Of a DNA stretch of 64,000 nucleotides, positions 16,621 through 27,666 are shown piece by piece. A program made the translations under genes and the position numbers. Under the pieces are notes generated by a model. The model ran no database searches, had not been told where the DNA came from, and saw nothing but the letters and a program-made list of their open reading frames with translations. The DNA is taken from positions 1-64,000 of the forward strand of contig NZ_JACVVP010000007.1 of assembly GCF_014534745.1 (NCBI RefSeq), in the 5' to 3' direction. Each line of letters starts with the position of its first letter. The stretch's first letter is position 1. The stretch is from Flammeovirga sp. EKP202 (lineage in GTDB: Bacteria; Bacteroidota; Bacteroidia; Cytophagales; Flammeovirgaceae).

Positions 16621-18984
16621 ATGTTTATGAATAAAAGACTAAAAACTGCATTCGGTGTTGCTATGATGGCAACAGCATTGCCTTTGATGACTTCAGCTCA
16701 AAACGTGAAAGGGTTGACTGTACATGAATCAGAAGATTCTCCCACAAAAGAATTAAACTTTAGAGCGAATAATTTAACGGAAGCTCCAAACATTGTATTG
16801 GTACTTTTAGATGATGTAGGGTATGCGCAGATGGGACATGTAGGTGGACAGATTGAGACTCCTGCTTTTGATGAAATTGCAGATAAAGGTTTGACTTATT
16901 CTAGATTTCATACTACGGCATTATGTTCTCCTACAAGAGCGGCATTATTGAGTGGTAGAAATCACCATACTGCAGAGACAGGAGTAATTATGGAATTAGG
17001 AACTGGTAACTCAGGTTATACTACTGAAATTCCAAATGAAGTAGGTTCTTTCGCTAAGGTTCTTCAGGAGAAAGGATATTCCACTTCTTGGTATGGAAAA
17101 AACCATAATGTTCCCAACTGGGAAGCATCGTTTACAGGACCTTTTGACCGTTGGCCCAATGATTTAGGTTTTGATTATTTCTATGGTTTCTTAGGAGGAG
17201 ATACTGATCAATTCCACCCTGCTTTAGTAGAAGACAGAAAAAGAGTTACTTCACCTGAAACCAATAAAGATGGATCTCCTTATCACTTGACAACAGATAT
17301 GGCAGACAAGGCGATCAACTATGTACAATCTGTCAATGCGGTTGCTCCAGACAAGCCTTTCTTTGTTTACTTTGCTCCAGGTGCTGCTCACGCTCCTCAC
17401 CAAGCTCCTGCTGAATATATTGAAAAATATAAAGGGAAATTTGATGCAGGATGGGATGTCTACAGAGAGGAAGCTTTCAATAATATGAAAGCCAAAGGTT
17501 TAATTCCTGCTGAATCTAAACTGACTCCTCGTCCGGAATCATTGCCTGCATGGGAAAGCTTGAATGAAGAGCAAAAAATGGTTTACGCTCGTATGATGGA
17601 GGTGTTTGCTGGTTTTACTGAACATACTGACGTACAGATCAAACGCCTATATGATGCCATTGATAAAATGGGCAAGTTAGACAATACTATTTTCATCTAC
17701 ATTGCTGGTGACAATGGTGGTTCTGCTGAAGGTGGTCAAGAAGGTTTATTGAATGAGATGGCTTTCTTTAATGGAATTCCTGAGAAATGGGAAGACAAAG
17801 TGGAAGCTGTAAAATCAAATCGATTGGGATCTGAAGATTACTTCAATCATATGCCTGCAGGATGGGCTTGGGCTGTCAACTCTCCTTACCAATGGACAAA
17901 ACAAATTGCGTCTCACCTTGGTGGTGTAAGAAATGCAATGACGATTTCTTATCCTAACGGAATTAAATCTAAAGGTGAAGTGAGAAAGCAATTTACTCAC
18001 GTAACAGATATTGCTCCTACTATTCTTGAGGTGGCAGGAATAGAGATGCCAAAAGAAATTGATGGCTATACTCAAAAACCTTTGGAAGGTACATCAATGG
18101 TTTACTCGTTTGACAACGCAGAAGCAGAAGAAACGCACACGACTCAGTATTTCGAAATTGCAGGAAATATGGGTATTTACCACGATGGATGGTGGGCAGG
18201 TGCCATGAGAAATATCCCTTGGGTATCAGAATCTACTGCACATGTTGAAATCACGGACATGAAATGGGAATTGTATAACCTTAAGGATGACTTCACACAG
18301 TCTAAAGACTTGGCGGAAGAAATGCCGGAGAAATTAGAGTACATGAAATATATGTTCTTCGCTGAAGCTTCAAAAGCTAACGCGCTTCCAATTGACGATA
18401 GAAGAACGGAGCGTTTTAGAAGTACATTCCGTCCTTCATTGACTGCCGGTCAAACTTTGTTCAACTATCCAAATGGCTTAAGGTTACCTGAAGGAGCTAC
18501 TCCTTTTACTAAGTTCATTTCTCACACAATGGATGCATCACTTGAAGGTGGATATAAAAAAGGTGATCAAGGGGTGTTGATTACTCAAGGTGGCCGTTTT
18601 GGAGGTTTTGTTTTAAGAATTGACAAAGCAGGTTATGTTCATTATGAATACAGTAATACTGCTGATGTGTATAGCATTAAAACAAACTCAAAAATACCTG
18701 CAGGTACTAAAAATGTGGTCGCTAAGGTAATTATGGATGAGAAAAAACCCTACACAGCTTCTACCATTTCAATTTATGCTGATGGCAAAAAAATAGGCGA
18801 AGGACGTATTGAAAAAACAATACCGAACCTATTCTCACTAGATGAAACATTAGATATTGGGCAAGATACAGGAACGCCTGTTACTAAAAATTATAGTATC
18901 AAAAAATCTCATTACACTGGACAACTGAACAGTGTGGCTCTAGAATTAATCAACGAGTACGGTAATACTCAAACTTCTAAATAA
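16621..18984 (+). CDS. Large secreted arylsulfatase, 787 aa (paralogue 1)
   Basis: A signal peptide (to about residue 26, TSAQ) leads into a type I sulfatase domain: IVLVLLDDVGYAQMG (D64, D65), then the formylglycine motif LCSPTRAALLSGRNHH with C102, and FIYIAGDNGGSAEG further on. Residues after about 600 form an extra beta-sandwich module (FRSTFRPSL, GVLITQGGRFGGF, TISIYADGKKIGEG) typical of the ~780-residue arylsulfatases such as mycobacterial AtsA. The domain hydrolyses sulfate esters in the periplasm; no sorting domain is seen. A close paralogue follows at 20215, with an AraC regulator between them. Confidence 0.9.
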   Translation: MFMNKRLKTAFGVAMMATALPLMTSAQNVKGLTVHESEDSPTKELNFRANNLTEAPNIVLVLLDDVGYAQMGHVGGQIETPAFDEIADKGLTYSRFHTTALCSPTRAALLSGRNHHTAETGVIMELGTGNSGYTTEIPNEVGSFAKVLQEKGYSTSWYGKNHNVPNWEASFTGPFDRWPNDLGFDYFYGFLGGDTDQFHPALVEDRKRVTSPETNKDGSPYHLTTDMADKAINYVQSVNAVAPDKPFFVYFAPGAAHAPHQAPAEYIEKYKGKFDAGWDVYREEAFNNMKAKGLIPAESKLTPRPESLPAWESLNEEQKMVYARMMEVFAGFTEHTDVQIKRLYDAIDKMGKLDNTIFIYIAGDNGGSAEGGQEGLLNEMAFFNGIPEKWEDKVEAVKSNRLGSEDYFNHMPAGWAWAVNSPYQWTKQIASHLGGVRNAMTISYPNGIKSKGEVRKQFTHVTDIAPTILEVAGIEMPKEIDGYTQKPLEGTSMVYSFDNAEAEETHTTQYFEIAGNMGIYHDGWWAGAMRNIPWVSESTAHVEITDMKWELYNLKDDFTQSKDLAEEMPEKLEYMKYMFFAEASKANALPIDDRRTERFRSTFRPSLTAGQTLFNYPNGLRLPEGATPFTKFISHTMDASLEGGYKKGDQGVLITQGGRFGGFVLRIDKAGYVHYEYSNTADVYSIKTNSKIPAGTKNVVAKVIMDEKKPYTASTISIYADGKKIGEGRIEKTIPNLFSLDETLDIGQDTGTPVTKNYSIKKSHYTGQLNSVALELINEYGNTQTSK

Positions 18985-19018
18985 TCGATTTACAAGTTTG
19001 ATAATTAAGTTATTAGTT

Positions 19019-19055
19019 AAAAAGTCAGTGGATTTTCTGCTGACTTTTTCTTGTT
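19019..19055 (+). terminator. Terminator of arylsulfatase 1, overlapping the araC-type gene end
   Basis: AAAAAGTCAG (19019-19028) and CTGACTTTTT (19040-19049) form a perfect 10-bp stem. It covers the last codons of the convergent AraC-type gene, so one hairpin can end both transcripts. Confidence 0.8.
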
Positions 19056-20011
19056 ACAGAAGGTCTTTCGCCAAACTTGGCATAATACCTTTTACTAAAA
19101 TGAGTCAGATCTGTATAGCCAAGTTCTACACTAATTTGACTCAAATCTTTATCGGTATGAGTGATCATATGTTTTGCCTCTTCTAACCTATGATGATTGA
19201 AAAACTGTAAAATTGGTTTTTTATATACCTTCTTAAATGTTTTTTGAAGTTTGGACTCACTCATCCCATATTTCTTCATCAATTTCTTTAAATCAGGCAC
19301 TTCTTTAAAGTCTGATAGAATATCATCTTTCAATTGAAACATTAAGTTTAAATCATTTTTATGCACTCCATATACAACATTTTCAAGCCCGTCTTCGAAA
19401 GATTTCTTTTGCAAAATGCTTAGCACTTCTATCATTTTAGAAAGCAGCATACCTTTCTTTACCACAGGGTCTTGCATATAGAAATCCAGCTCCGATATAA
19501 TCTTATCGTATTCAGGAGTAAGAGTATCATAATAAAACCAAGCTTCTTTTTTATGGATTAATTCATTCAGCTTATGATCGGAAGAGTAGATAAACTTATC
19601 TATCATTTGAACAGGAATTCTCATATAGTACCACCTGATGGGCTGATTGATAGAATAATCAATGTAAAACTCCTGATTACTATTATAAACATATAAAGAA
19701 TTGAGTAAAGTAGATTTCTTTTTGGTTTCAGAAGTAAAATCTCCAGATTTCCCTATTCTTATACTTACAAAATGCTCCTTTTTACCAGTTTGATTTAATA
19801 CTCGAATCGGCACCTTCAAATTAAGATTTGTCACTCCACAAAACATTCTTGGAAAATACTCATAGTAAGTCATATCAATCACTCCAAATTTCTCACTATC
19901 CAACATTAGATGGTTTCCATTGACTACCCCTCCAAACTCTTTTTCTATAAGGTCATAAGATGAGTTGGGATTTGTTTCGTCAGTTCTTATCTCAAGTATA
20001 TTTTCTTCCAT
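19025..20011 (-). CDS. AraC-family transcriptional regulator, 328 aa (paralogue 1)
   Basis: The C-terminal hundred residues hold the double HTH of AraC proteins: LKKLMKKYGMSESKLQKTFKKV, HHRLEEAKHMI and the second helix ISVELGYTDLTHFSKRYYAKFGERPS. The N-terminal part (1-210) is a ligand or sensing domain with no signal peptide or membrane segment, and I cannot name it. It sits between two paralogous arylsulfatase genes and is convergent with the first and divergent from the second, so it probably activates one or both in response to a glycan or sulfate signal. A paralogue lies at 24013. Confidence 0.85.
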   Translation of the reverse strand: MEENILEIRTDETNPNSSYDLIEKEFGGVVNGNHLMLDSEKFGVIDMTYYEYFPRMFCGVTNLNLKVPIRVLNQTGKKEHFVSIRIGKSGDFTSETKKKSTLLNSLYVYNSNQEFYIDYSINQPIRWYYMRIPVQMIDKFIYSSDHKLNELIHKKEAWFYYDTLTPEYDKIISELDFYMQDPVVKKGMLLSKMIEVLSILQKKSFEDGLENVVYGVHKNDLNLMFQLKDDILSDFKEVPDLKKLMKKYGMSESKLQKTFKKVYKKPILQFFNHHRLEEAKHMITHTDKDLSQISVELGYTDLTHFSKRYYAKFGERPSVTRKSQQKIH

Positions 20012-20183
20012 AACTATCCTCTTAATTGTATAGACAAGTTAATTAAAAATGACTTTTTAAATGATTTACAGTACTAGCAATAGCATTAATAATTTTGAAA
20101 GCACCTTGTGAAATCTCAGTATTTTGCCTCTTTCATACCAACCCTTGATACAAACATACTACTATTTCACTCTCCTTACCCCC

Positions 20184-20191
20184 TACATTTG
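20184..20191 (+). promoter_or_regulatory. Promoter -7 box of the second arylsulfatase gene
   Basis: TACATTTG matches TAnnTTTG 23 bases before the ATG, the same spacing as in the paralogous gene at 16621. No good upstream TTG is seen, which suits an AraC-activated promoter. Confidence 0.45.
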
Positions 20192-20214
20192 TTACATCAA
20201 CAAATCAAAAAAGT

Positions 20215-22566
20215 ATGTTTACAAGTAGAAAATTACACAAAATACTATCTGCTTTACTAATCATTGCAATATTACCAATTAGTATAAAAGCACAAAACGT
20301 AAAAGGCCTAACAGTTCACGAATCAAAAGATTCGGCACCTGCACAGCTTAATTTCAGAGAGAACAATTTACAAGACGCTCCCAACATTGTATTAATTCTA
20401 TTGGATGATGTAGGATATGCACAAATGGGTCACATGGGTGGTCAGATCGAAACTCCTGCATTTGATGAAATTGCGGATAAAGGATTGACTTATTCAAGAT
20501 TCCATACTACGGCACTTTGTTCTCCTACAAGAGCTGCTTTATTATCTGGTAGAAATCATCATAAAGCTGAAACAGGAGCTATTATGGAATTGGGTACAGG
20601 TAACGATGGTTATACAATGAAGATGCCTAAAGAGACTGGTACTTTTGCAAAAGTGCTTCAACAAAAAGGTTACTCTACTTCATGGTACGGTAAAAACCAC
20701 AATGTACCGGATTGGGAAGCTTCTTTCACAGGTCCTTTTGACCGTTGGCCAAACGATTTAGGTTTTGATTATTTCTATGGTTTCCTTGGTGGTGACACAG
20801 ACCAATTCCACCCTGCCTTGGTTGAAGATCGTAAAAGAATCACTGCTCCTGAAACTAACGCTGATGGTTCTGAGTACCACTTAACAACGGACATGGCTGA
20901 CAAAGCAATCAACTATATTCAATCAGTGAATGCGGTTGCTCCTGACAAACCTTTCTTAGTATACTTCTCTCCAGGTGCTGTTCACGCTCCTCACCAAGCG
21001 CCAGCTGAATATATCGAAAAATACAAAGGAAAATTTGATCAAGGATGGGATGTATACCGTGAACAAGCTTTCAATAATATGAAAGATAAAGGTATTATTC
21101 CTGCAGATTCAAAATTAACTCCTCGTCCCGAATCATTACCTGCATGGGATTCATTGACTGATGAACAACGCATGGTATATGCTAGAATGATGGAAGTATT
21201 TGCTGGATTTACTGAGCACACTGATGTTCAAATCAAACGTCTTTATGATGCAGTAGAAGAAATGGGTAAACTAGACAATACGGTCTTTATCTATATTGCT
21301 GGTGATAACGGAGCTTCTGCTGAGGGTGGCCAAGAAGGTTTATTGAATGAGATGGCTTTCTTTAATGGTATTCCTGAAAGATGGGAAGATAAAGTGGAAG
21401 CGGTAAAATCAAACCGTTTAGGTACTGAAGATTACTTCAACCACATGCCTGCAGGATGGGCTTGGGCAGTCAACTCTCCATACCAATGGACAAAGCAAGT
21501 GGCTTCACACTTAGGTGGTGTTCGTAATGCAATGGCTATCTCTTATCCAAAAGGGATTAACAGTGAAAGTGAAGTAAGAACACAATTTTCACACGTTACT
21601 GATATTGCTCCTACAATTTTAGAATTGGCTGGTATTGAAATGCCAAAGGAAATTGATGGGGTAAATCAAGAAGATTTAGATGGTGAATCATTAGTCTATT
21701 CTTTTAATGATGAAAAAGCACCAGAAGAACATACCACTCAATATTTCGAGATTTTTGGTAACATGGGTATCTACCACGATGGTTGGTGGGCAGGTGCTTT
21801 ACGTACTATTCCATGGCATGTTGCAGCTGAAGATAAAGAATTAACGGATTTAAAATGGGAGTTATATAACTTAAAAGACGATTTTTCTCAGTCTAAAAAC
21901 TTAGCGAATGAAATGCCTGCTAAATTGGAATATATGAAATTTATGTTCTTTGCTGAAGCGGCTAAAGCAAATGCGTTACCTATTGATGACCGTAGAACAG
22001 AACGTTTTAGATCTACATTTAGACCTTCACTTACAACAGGTTTGACATCATTTACTTATCCAAATGGATTAAGAATTCCTGAGGGGGCTACACCGTTTAC
22101 CAAATTCCAATCTCACTCGTTAGAAGCGAATCTAGAAGGATATAAAAAAGGAGATCAAGGTGTATTAATTACTCAAGGAGGACGTTTTGCTGGGTTTGTA
22201 TTGAGAGTTGACAAAAGCGGCAACGCTTACTATGAATATTGTAACGCTGTTGATAAATATTCAATCAAATCTTCAGCTAAGATTCCTAACGGCACAAAGA
22301 GTATCAAAGCAACAGTGATTATGGATGAGAAAAGACCCTACACACCTGCTACAATTACGCTTTATGCTGATGGTAAAAAAATTGGAGAAGGAAGAGTTGA
22401 AAAGACTGTTGCTAACCTATATTCATTAGATGAAACATTAGATGTTGGTAAAGATTCAGGAACAGCAGTTACTGACAATTACAAAGTAAAGAACTCAAAA
22501 TACAGTGGGCTACTTAAGAGTGTGACACTTAATATTATCGAAGAATACAACAACGTATCGAAGTAA
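20215..22566 (+). CDS. Large secreted arylsulfatase, 783 aa (paralogue 2)
   Basis: It is collinear with the 16621 product over its whole length and most residues are identical. The signal peptide differs most. Catalytic features are conserved: D64/D65 in LILLDDVGYAQMG, C102 in LCSPTRAALLSGRNHH, FIYIAGDNGASAEG, and the C-terminal beta-sandwich with GVLITQGGRFAGFVL and ITLYADGKKIGEG. It would hydrolyse sulfate esters in the periplasm after formylglycine formation. It is divergent from an AraC regulator and followed by a strong terminator. The two copies probably differ in expression or fine specificity. Confidence 0.9.
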   Translation: MFTSRKLHKILSALLIIAILPISIKAQNVKGLTVHESKDSAPAQLNFRENNLQDAPNIVLILLDDVGYAQMGHMGGQIETPAFDEIADKGLTYSRFHTTALCSPTRAALLSGRNHHKAETGAIMELGTGNDGYTMKMPKETGTFAKVLQQKGYSTSWYGKNHNVPDWEASFTGPFDRWPNDLGFDYFYGFLGGDTDQFHPALVEDRKRITAPETNADGSEYHLTTDMADKAINYIQSVNAVAPDKPFLVYFSPGAVHAPHQAPAEYIEKYKGKFDQGWDVYREQAFNNMKDKGIIPADSKLTPRPESLPAWDSLTDEQRMVYARMMEVFAGFTEHTDVQIKRLYDAVEEMGKLDNTVFIYIAGDNGASAEGGQEGLLNEMAFFNGIPERWEDKVEAVKSNRLGTEDYFNHMPAGWAWAVNSPYQWTKQVASHLGGVRNAMAISYPKGINSESEVRTQFSHVTDIAPTILELAGIEMPKEIDGVNQEDLDGESLVYSFNDEKAPEEHTTQYFEIFGNMGIYHDGWWAGALRTIPWHVAAEDKELTDLKWELYNLKDDFSQSKNLANEMPAKLEYMKFMFFAEAAKANALPIDDRRTERFRSTFRPSLTTGLTSFTYPNGLRIPEGATPFTKFQSHSLEANLEGYKKGDQGVLITQGGRFAGFVLRVDKSGNAYYEYCNAVDKYSIKSSAKIPNGTKSIKATVIMDEKRPYTPATITLYADGKKIGEGRVEKTVANLYSLDETLDVGKDSGTAVTDNYKVKNSKYSGLLKSVTLNIIEEYNNVSK

Positions 22567-22590
22567 TTTTTTGAATCGATTGATTGTTAG

Positions 22591-22625
22591 ATAGCTCAAG
22601 GCATAATGTCTTGAGCTATTTTTCA
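22591..22625. terminator. Terminator between arylsulfatase 2 and the outer-membrane protein gene
   Basis: ATAGCTCAAG (22591-22600) pairs perfectly with CTTGAGCTAT (22610-22619) and a T-tract follows. The genes on both sides converge here. Confidence 0.85.
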
Positions 22626-22629
22626 TGTA

Positions 22630-23706
22630 TTATATTCCAAATCGATATTGCATCCCCATCATCACAAAATCATTACCTGTCCCTTTTCCAAATTCCCCTC
22701 TGAGTGTAAAGTTTTCACTCACTTCGTAATTAAAACCAAACTGAACACTCCAATGGTTGATAATATCTTTCTGTATACCATAATTAACATCAGAAGATAA
22801 TAACCCTTCTACAGCAGTTCCAATTCCAATTAGAATTTCATTCTGTTTTTCCAGTTTTGCAATTTGAAGCCGATCTCCTGGATTGGTGGGATCTAGACTT
22901 TCAATTTCTTCATTATTTGCAGCCACACGACGATCAATCTCAGGTAACAGTTCAGCTCCCAAATTGGGCAATGCTTTTTGAATGGCAATATTACCGTTAT
23001 TTCCTTTTTGATTCACAAAACCCCTATACATTCCTCCTACATACAATGCCAACATACTACCATTCTTAAAACGAATCCTATCACCTACACGAGCAGATAT
23101 TACTGAAAAAACGGCAGGTTCTTCGAGCAATTCAGAAGAAGACCATGTGATATTACCATCCACTGAAAAGAAATAATCTTTATAGATCTTTCCCACTAAA
23201 GTAGTTCCGAACCCATAGGAATTGGCCGAAAAGTCGACAATACTGGTTACTTCAGGCAATGATATCACAAGATTCCCATCTTCGTCAAACCATCTTGGCT
23301 GCAATGACACCTCTGTTGTACCCGTACTATTGGTATATATTCCATAAACATTGAGAAAAGGAAATACCCATACATCAGCCCTTAAATTCATACCGTTTGT
23401 TCTGGCAATCGTATTATTGAAATTCAAATTCTCTAATGTGACATATTCTGTGATTAATTGGTTCAAGTTGGAATTTGGATCATCTCCAATCGTCATATTA
23501 AAAGAACTAATTTCTAAGTCCATTCGGTTGTAAACATAATTGACATTTAGACCATAAGGTAATTGAATTTTATAACCTCTTTCAGCTGCTTTTTTACCCC
23601 AAATAGGCATGCTGTAGGGCCATTCGTAAGATTCATTATTATTTTCAGTTTGTCCATAAGAAGATAGAGTAAAGATTGCGAGAAAAACAGTTAATATTTT
23701 TTTCAT
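22630..23706 (-). CDS. Outer-membrane beta-barrel protein, 358 aa
   Basis: A signal peptide (to about residue 18, SSYGQ) is followed by alternating amphipathic strands rich in Tyr, Phe and Gly, and the protein ends in MGMQYRFGI, a typical barrel-closing strand. Strand-like stretches such as LRADVWVFPFLNVYGIYT, YVGGMYRGFV and WSVQFGFNYEV support an outer-membrane barrel. An Asn/Glu-rich helical loop at about 255-290 interrupts it. It may be a pore or a surface protein serving the sulfatase locus, since it lies between an arylsulfatase gene and a second AraC regulator. No named family is recognised. Confidence 0.7.
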   Translation of the reverse strand: MKKILTVFLAIFTLSSYGQTENNNESYEWPYSMPIWGKKAAERGYKIQLPYGLNVNYVYNRMDLEISSFNMTIGDDPNSNLNQLITEYVTLENLNFNNTIARTNGMNLRADVWVFPFLNVYGIYTNSTGTTEVSLQPRWFDEDGNLVISLPEVTSIVDFSANSYGFGTTLVGKIYKDYFFSVDGNITWSSSELLEEPAVFSVISARVGDRIRFKNGSMLALYVGGMYRGFVNQKGNNGNIAIQKALPNLGAELLPEIDRRVAANNEEIESLDPTNPGDRLQIAKLEKQNEILIGIGTAVEGLLSSDVNYGIQKDIINHWSVQFGFNYEVSENFTLRGEFGKGTGNDFVMMGMQYRFGI

Positions 23707-24012
23707 AATTAATGGTTTAGAATTGAAGAATTAGATGCTTTAAAATTCATGAATACGGGTCAGATTATAGTTGGTAAAGTACCTATTTGAGTCTTTAAGT
23801 AATTTACCTAACAGTATAATTCAATAGTTAATTTTGGGAATATCAATTTTAGGATATTAGCCCTTACTAAATATATTATTTTACTTTATAATTTCATATG
23901 TGATAAGTCGTTGATTTCCATTAAAAATCAATGCTTTTCCAAATTTTCATATGGTGACCTAAATCTATAATCTACTAATAGGATGATTTAATGAATTCCT
24001 TTCACTTTCGAA
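23707..24012. other. Intergenic region 23707-24012
   Basis: These 306 AT-rich bases lie upstream of the outer-membrane protein gene and downstream of the second AraC gene. They should contain the former's promoter; I see no convincing box or operator. Confidence 0.3.
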
Positions 24013-24969
24013 TTACTCAACATTACGTATTTCTTCTGAAGGTCTTTTTCCTAAAAACTGTTTGTAAACTCTACTAAAATGGGATAAATCTGTATAGCCT
24101 AATTCAATAGCAATTTGGGTAAAATCATGATGGGTTGTTCGTATTCTTCTTTGTCCTTCCAATACTCTTTGATGATTAAAAAAATGTAGAATCGGCATTT
24201 TAAATACACTTTTAAATCCTCTTTGCAATTTGGATTTACTCATTCCTTTCTCTGCACTAAGCTGACTCACATTGGGTATTTTAGTGAAATCGGCAATTAT
24301 TTCATCTTTCAATTGAAGCATTACATCCAAATCATCAGGGTGTATATCATAGGCTATATTACTCAATTTATTTGCGGTGCCATGTTCTCTTAATCTTGTG
24401 ATGATTTCAATAGCTTTGGATAAAAAAAGTCCCCTTCTCACTACTTTATCATGCAATACATTATACATTTCATTAATCAAAACTTCAATATTTAAAAGCA
24501 TTGGACTGTAATAAAACCAAGGTTTGGGGTTAGAGATTAATTGATAAAAATCGGAAGATTTATCAGTTCCGAGCAAGTCATAAATATCTTTTGGAAAACG
24601 AATAAAAAACCAACTCATTTTAGTCTTAGCAGGATAAACAATCTTAAATTTCTGAAGATTATTATAAATATAAATACTATCTTTTTGTTGTGCTTGAGAG
24701 TGTTTTTTATTAAAATCCCCAATTTTTCCAATTCGAATACTTACAAACTGACGATCAGTGATAGGATCATTTTCAAAGATCATTTCTTCACTTAATTCCA
24801 ACTCTGTAATACCAACATACAAGCTATTCATATAACCAAAAGTCACCGATTGTATTTTTCCAAAATCATTATCGGATGCATATTCTTCTCCATTCCAACT
24901 ACCATTAAAGCGTTGTGCTAAGTTTTCAAAAAATAGAAATGGATTGGATTCGTCGCCTTTGACTATCAT
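24013..24969 (-). CDS. AraC-family transcriptional regulator, 318 aa (paralogue 2)
   Basis: It is collinear with the regulator at 19025: shared LQLKDEIIADF, the first HTH around GMSKSKLQRGFKSVFKMP, HFFNHQRVLEGQRRI, and the second HTH IAIELGYTDLSHFSRVYKQFLGKRPS. The N-terminal 200 residues form the same unnamed sensing domain with shared VSIRIGKIGDF. It lies upstream of the outer-membrane protein gene on the same strand, 306 bases away, and likely controls that gene or the sulfatases. The pair of regulators matches the pair of sulfatases, which suggests duplication of a unit. Confidence 0.85.
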   Translation of the reverse strand: MIVKGDESNPFLFFENLAQRFNGSWNGEEYASDNDFGKIQSVTFGYMNSLYVGITELELSEEMIFENDPITDRQFVSIRIGKIGDFNKKHSQAQQKDSIYIYNNLQKFKIVYPAKTKMSWFFIRFPKDIYDLLGTDKSSDFYQLISNPKPWFYYSPMLLNIEVLINEMYNVLHDKVVRRGLFLSKAIEIITRLREHGTANKLSNIAYDIHPDDLDVMLQLKDEIIADFTKIPNVSQLSAEKGMSKSKLQRGFKSVFKMPILHFFNHQRVLEGQRRIRTTHHDFTQIAIELGYTDLSHFSRVYKQFLGKRPSEEIRNVE

Positions 24970-25066
24970 GATGTGTTATAGGTTTTGAAGTTGGTAAATT
25001 ACATTTACAGTGCAAAAGATATTAAGATCAGCATCTAATCCCTAAATCTTTGATATTATTAGCCAT

Positions 25067-25108
25067 AAAAAAAGCACCAAAATGGATGAACCACCTTGAT
25101 GCTTTTTA
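25067..25108 (-). terminator. Terminator of the ABC-F gene
   Basis: On the minus strand AAAAAGCA pairs with TGCTTTTT around an imperfectly paired inner part (GTGG/CCA), ending in a run of seven T. It starts about 20 bases past the stop codon. Confidence 0.75.
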
Positions 25109-25126
25109 AAAATTTATAACTAAATG

Positions 25127-26767
<1,641 letters not shown>

Positions 26768-26775
26768 TTATGGTG

Positions 26776-26807
26776 CAAAAGTATAGGAATGTTTTAAGTA
26801 GTACAAA
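26776..26807 (-). promoter_or_regulatory. Consensus promoter of the ABC-F gene
   Basis: On the minus strand a TTTG is followed after 20 bases by TACTTTTG (26776-26783), the Bacteroidota housekeeping pattern. The start codon lies about 33 bases downstream of the box. Confidence 0.65.
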
Positions 26808-26961
26808 GAGATGGTATAAATACTTCTGAATGAGGTGCAAATTGTTGAATAAAAGCGGATATAAACTCAGATATTTTAATTTACGAAGTTAATTTTTAAC
26901 TATTTTTATTTCATTTTTGGATTTCCTAGATTAAAATATCTTTATTCTGTTGAGGCTTACC

Positions 26962-26992
26962 TTGAATTCTCTCTCCAATAACTCTACCTTTG
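26962..26992 (+). promoter_or_regulatory. Promoter of the 26997 gene, predicted leaderless transcript
   Basis: TTG (26962-26964), a 20-base spacer, then TACCTTTG (26985-26992). The ATG begins at 26997, only four bases after the box, so transcription should start at or next to the start codon. Confidence 0.6.
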
Positions 26993-26996
26993 CACC

Positions 26997-27251
26997 ATGA
27001 ATGATCAAATCGCCGTACTTCTGAAAAAGTACAAAGACCTATCAAAGGAATCAGAGCATGAAGCTGCTGCTAAAATTGCTAAAGAATATATCTCAGGAAA
27101 ATATAGAGAAAGAGTAATTGAGGCTGCTTTTGAAATGCTAAACGAAGCTGATAAATATGATGAGGACCATCCACTTGGAGGGTATTATTATGTGATTTAC
27201 GAAATGCTGCACGCAGGTGCTTACCTTCTGGCAAAAGAAGACAAGAGCTAA
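26997..27251 (+). CDS. Small hypothetical protein, 84 aa
   Basis: It is a short, helical, highly charged protein with no signal peptide or membrane segment and no recognised motif. The segment YDEDHPLGGYYYVIYEMLHAG is notable for its aromatic run. Its reality is supported by a consensus promoter directly before the ATG and a terminator right after the stop. It is divergent from the ABC-F gene; the two promoters are only about 180 bases apart, but joint control is not shown. Confidence 0.65.
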   Translation: MNDQIAVLLKKYKDLSKESEHEAAAKIAKEYISGKYRERVIEAAFEMLNEADKYDEDHPLGGYYYVIYEMLHAGAYLLAKEDKS

Positions 27252-27270
27252 GAACATAAATTTTAGAATA

Positions 27271-27312
27271 AAAAAATAAGGCTACCTTTATAAAAGTGTA
27301 GCCTATTTTTGA
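27271..27312. terminator. Terminator after the 26997 gene
   Basis: AGGCTAC (27279-27285) pairs with GTAGCCT (27298-27304), extended by A-T pairs on both sides with one bulge, and is followed by TATTTTT. Confidence 0.8.
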
Positions 27313-27411
27313 TTGATAATTAGGTATCTCTTATTTTTCCAATTAATTATTTCCATTTTAAATTTCTATTCATTAGTCGTACAACAAGAAAGAACCTTAC
27401 AAAAAAAATAA

Positions 27412-27654
27412 TTATTTTTTTAGAGCATCCTTTATTTTTTCTTTTTTCTCTTCCGAAAGCGTCAATTCTTCATCACTTTTGTTCATAAAAAAATGCCTTA
27501 AGGTATGGTCCAGTTCTTCTGATAAACGTTGGTACTTTCTACATTTTGCACATAAAAATACGTGAAGGTCAAGCTGAAACTGCTCTTTTTTTGTGAGGCC
27601 GAAGATATCTTTCTTTTCAATAAATTCAGTAGCTTTTTTACAAGATATTAACAT
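27412..27654 (-). CDS. Small anti-sigma-factor-like protein, 80 aa
   Basis: The sequence has the zinc-finger pattern of short anti-sigma proteins: Cys5 in LISCKKATE, then LDLHVFLCAKCRKYQR, giving H-x3-C-x2-C. No membrane segment follows, so it is a soluble form of about 80 residues. It begins 12 bases after the end of the ECF sigma gene, so they are co-transcribed; by family precedent it binds and holds that sigma factor. A long A/T tract lies immediately after the stop codon. Confidence 0.75.
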   Translation of the reverse strand: MLISCKKATEFIEKKDIFGLTKKEQFQLDLHVFLCAKCRKYQRLSEELDHTLRHFFMNKSDEELTLSEEKKEKIKDALKK

Positions 27655-27666
27655 AATTCTAAAGGG

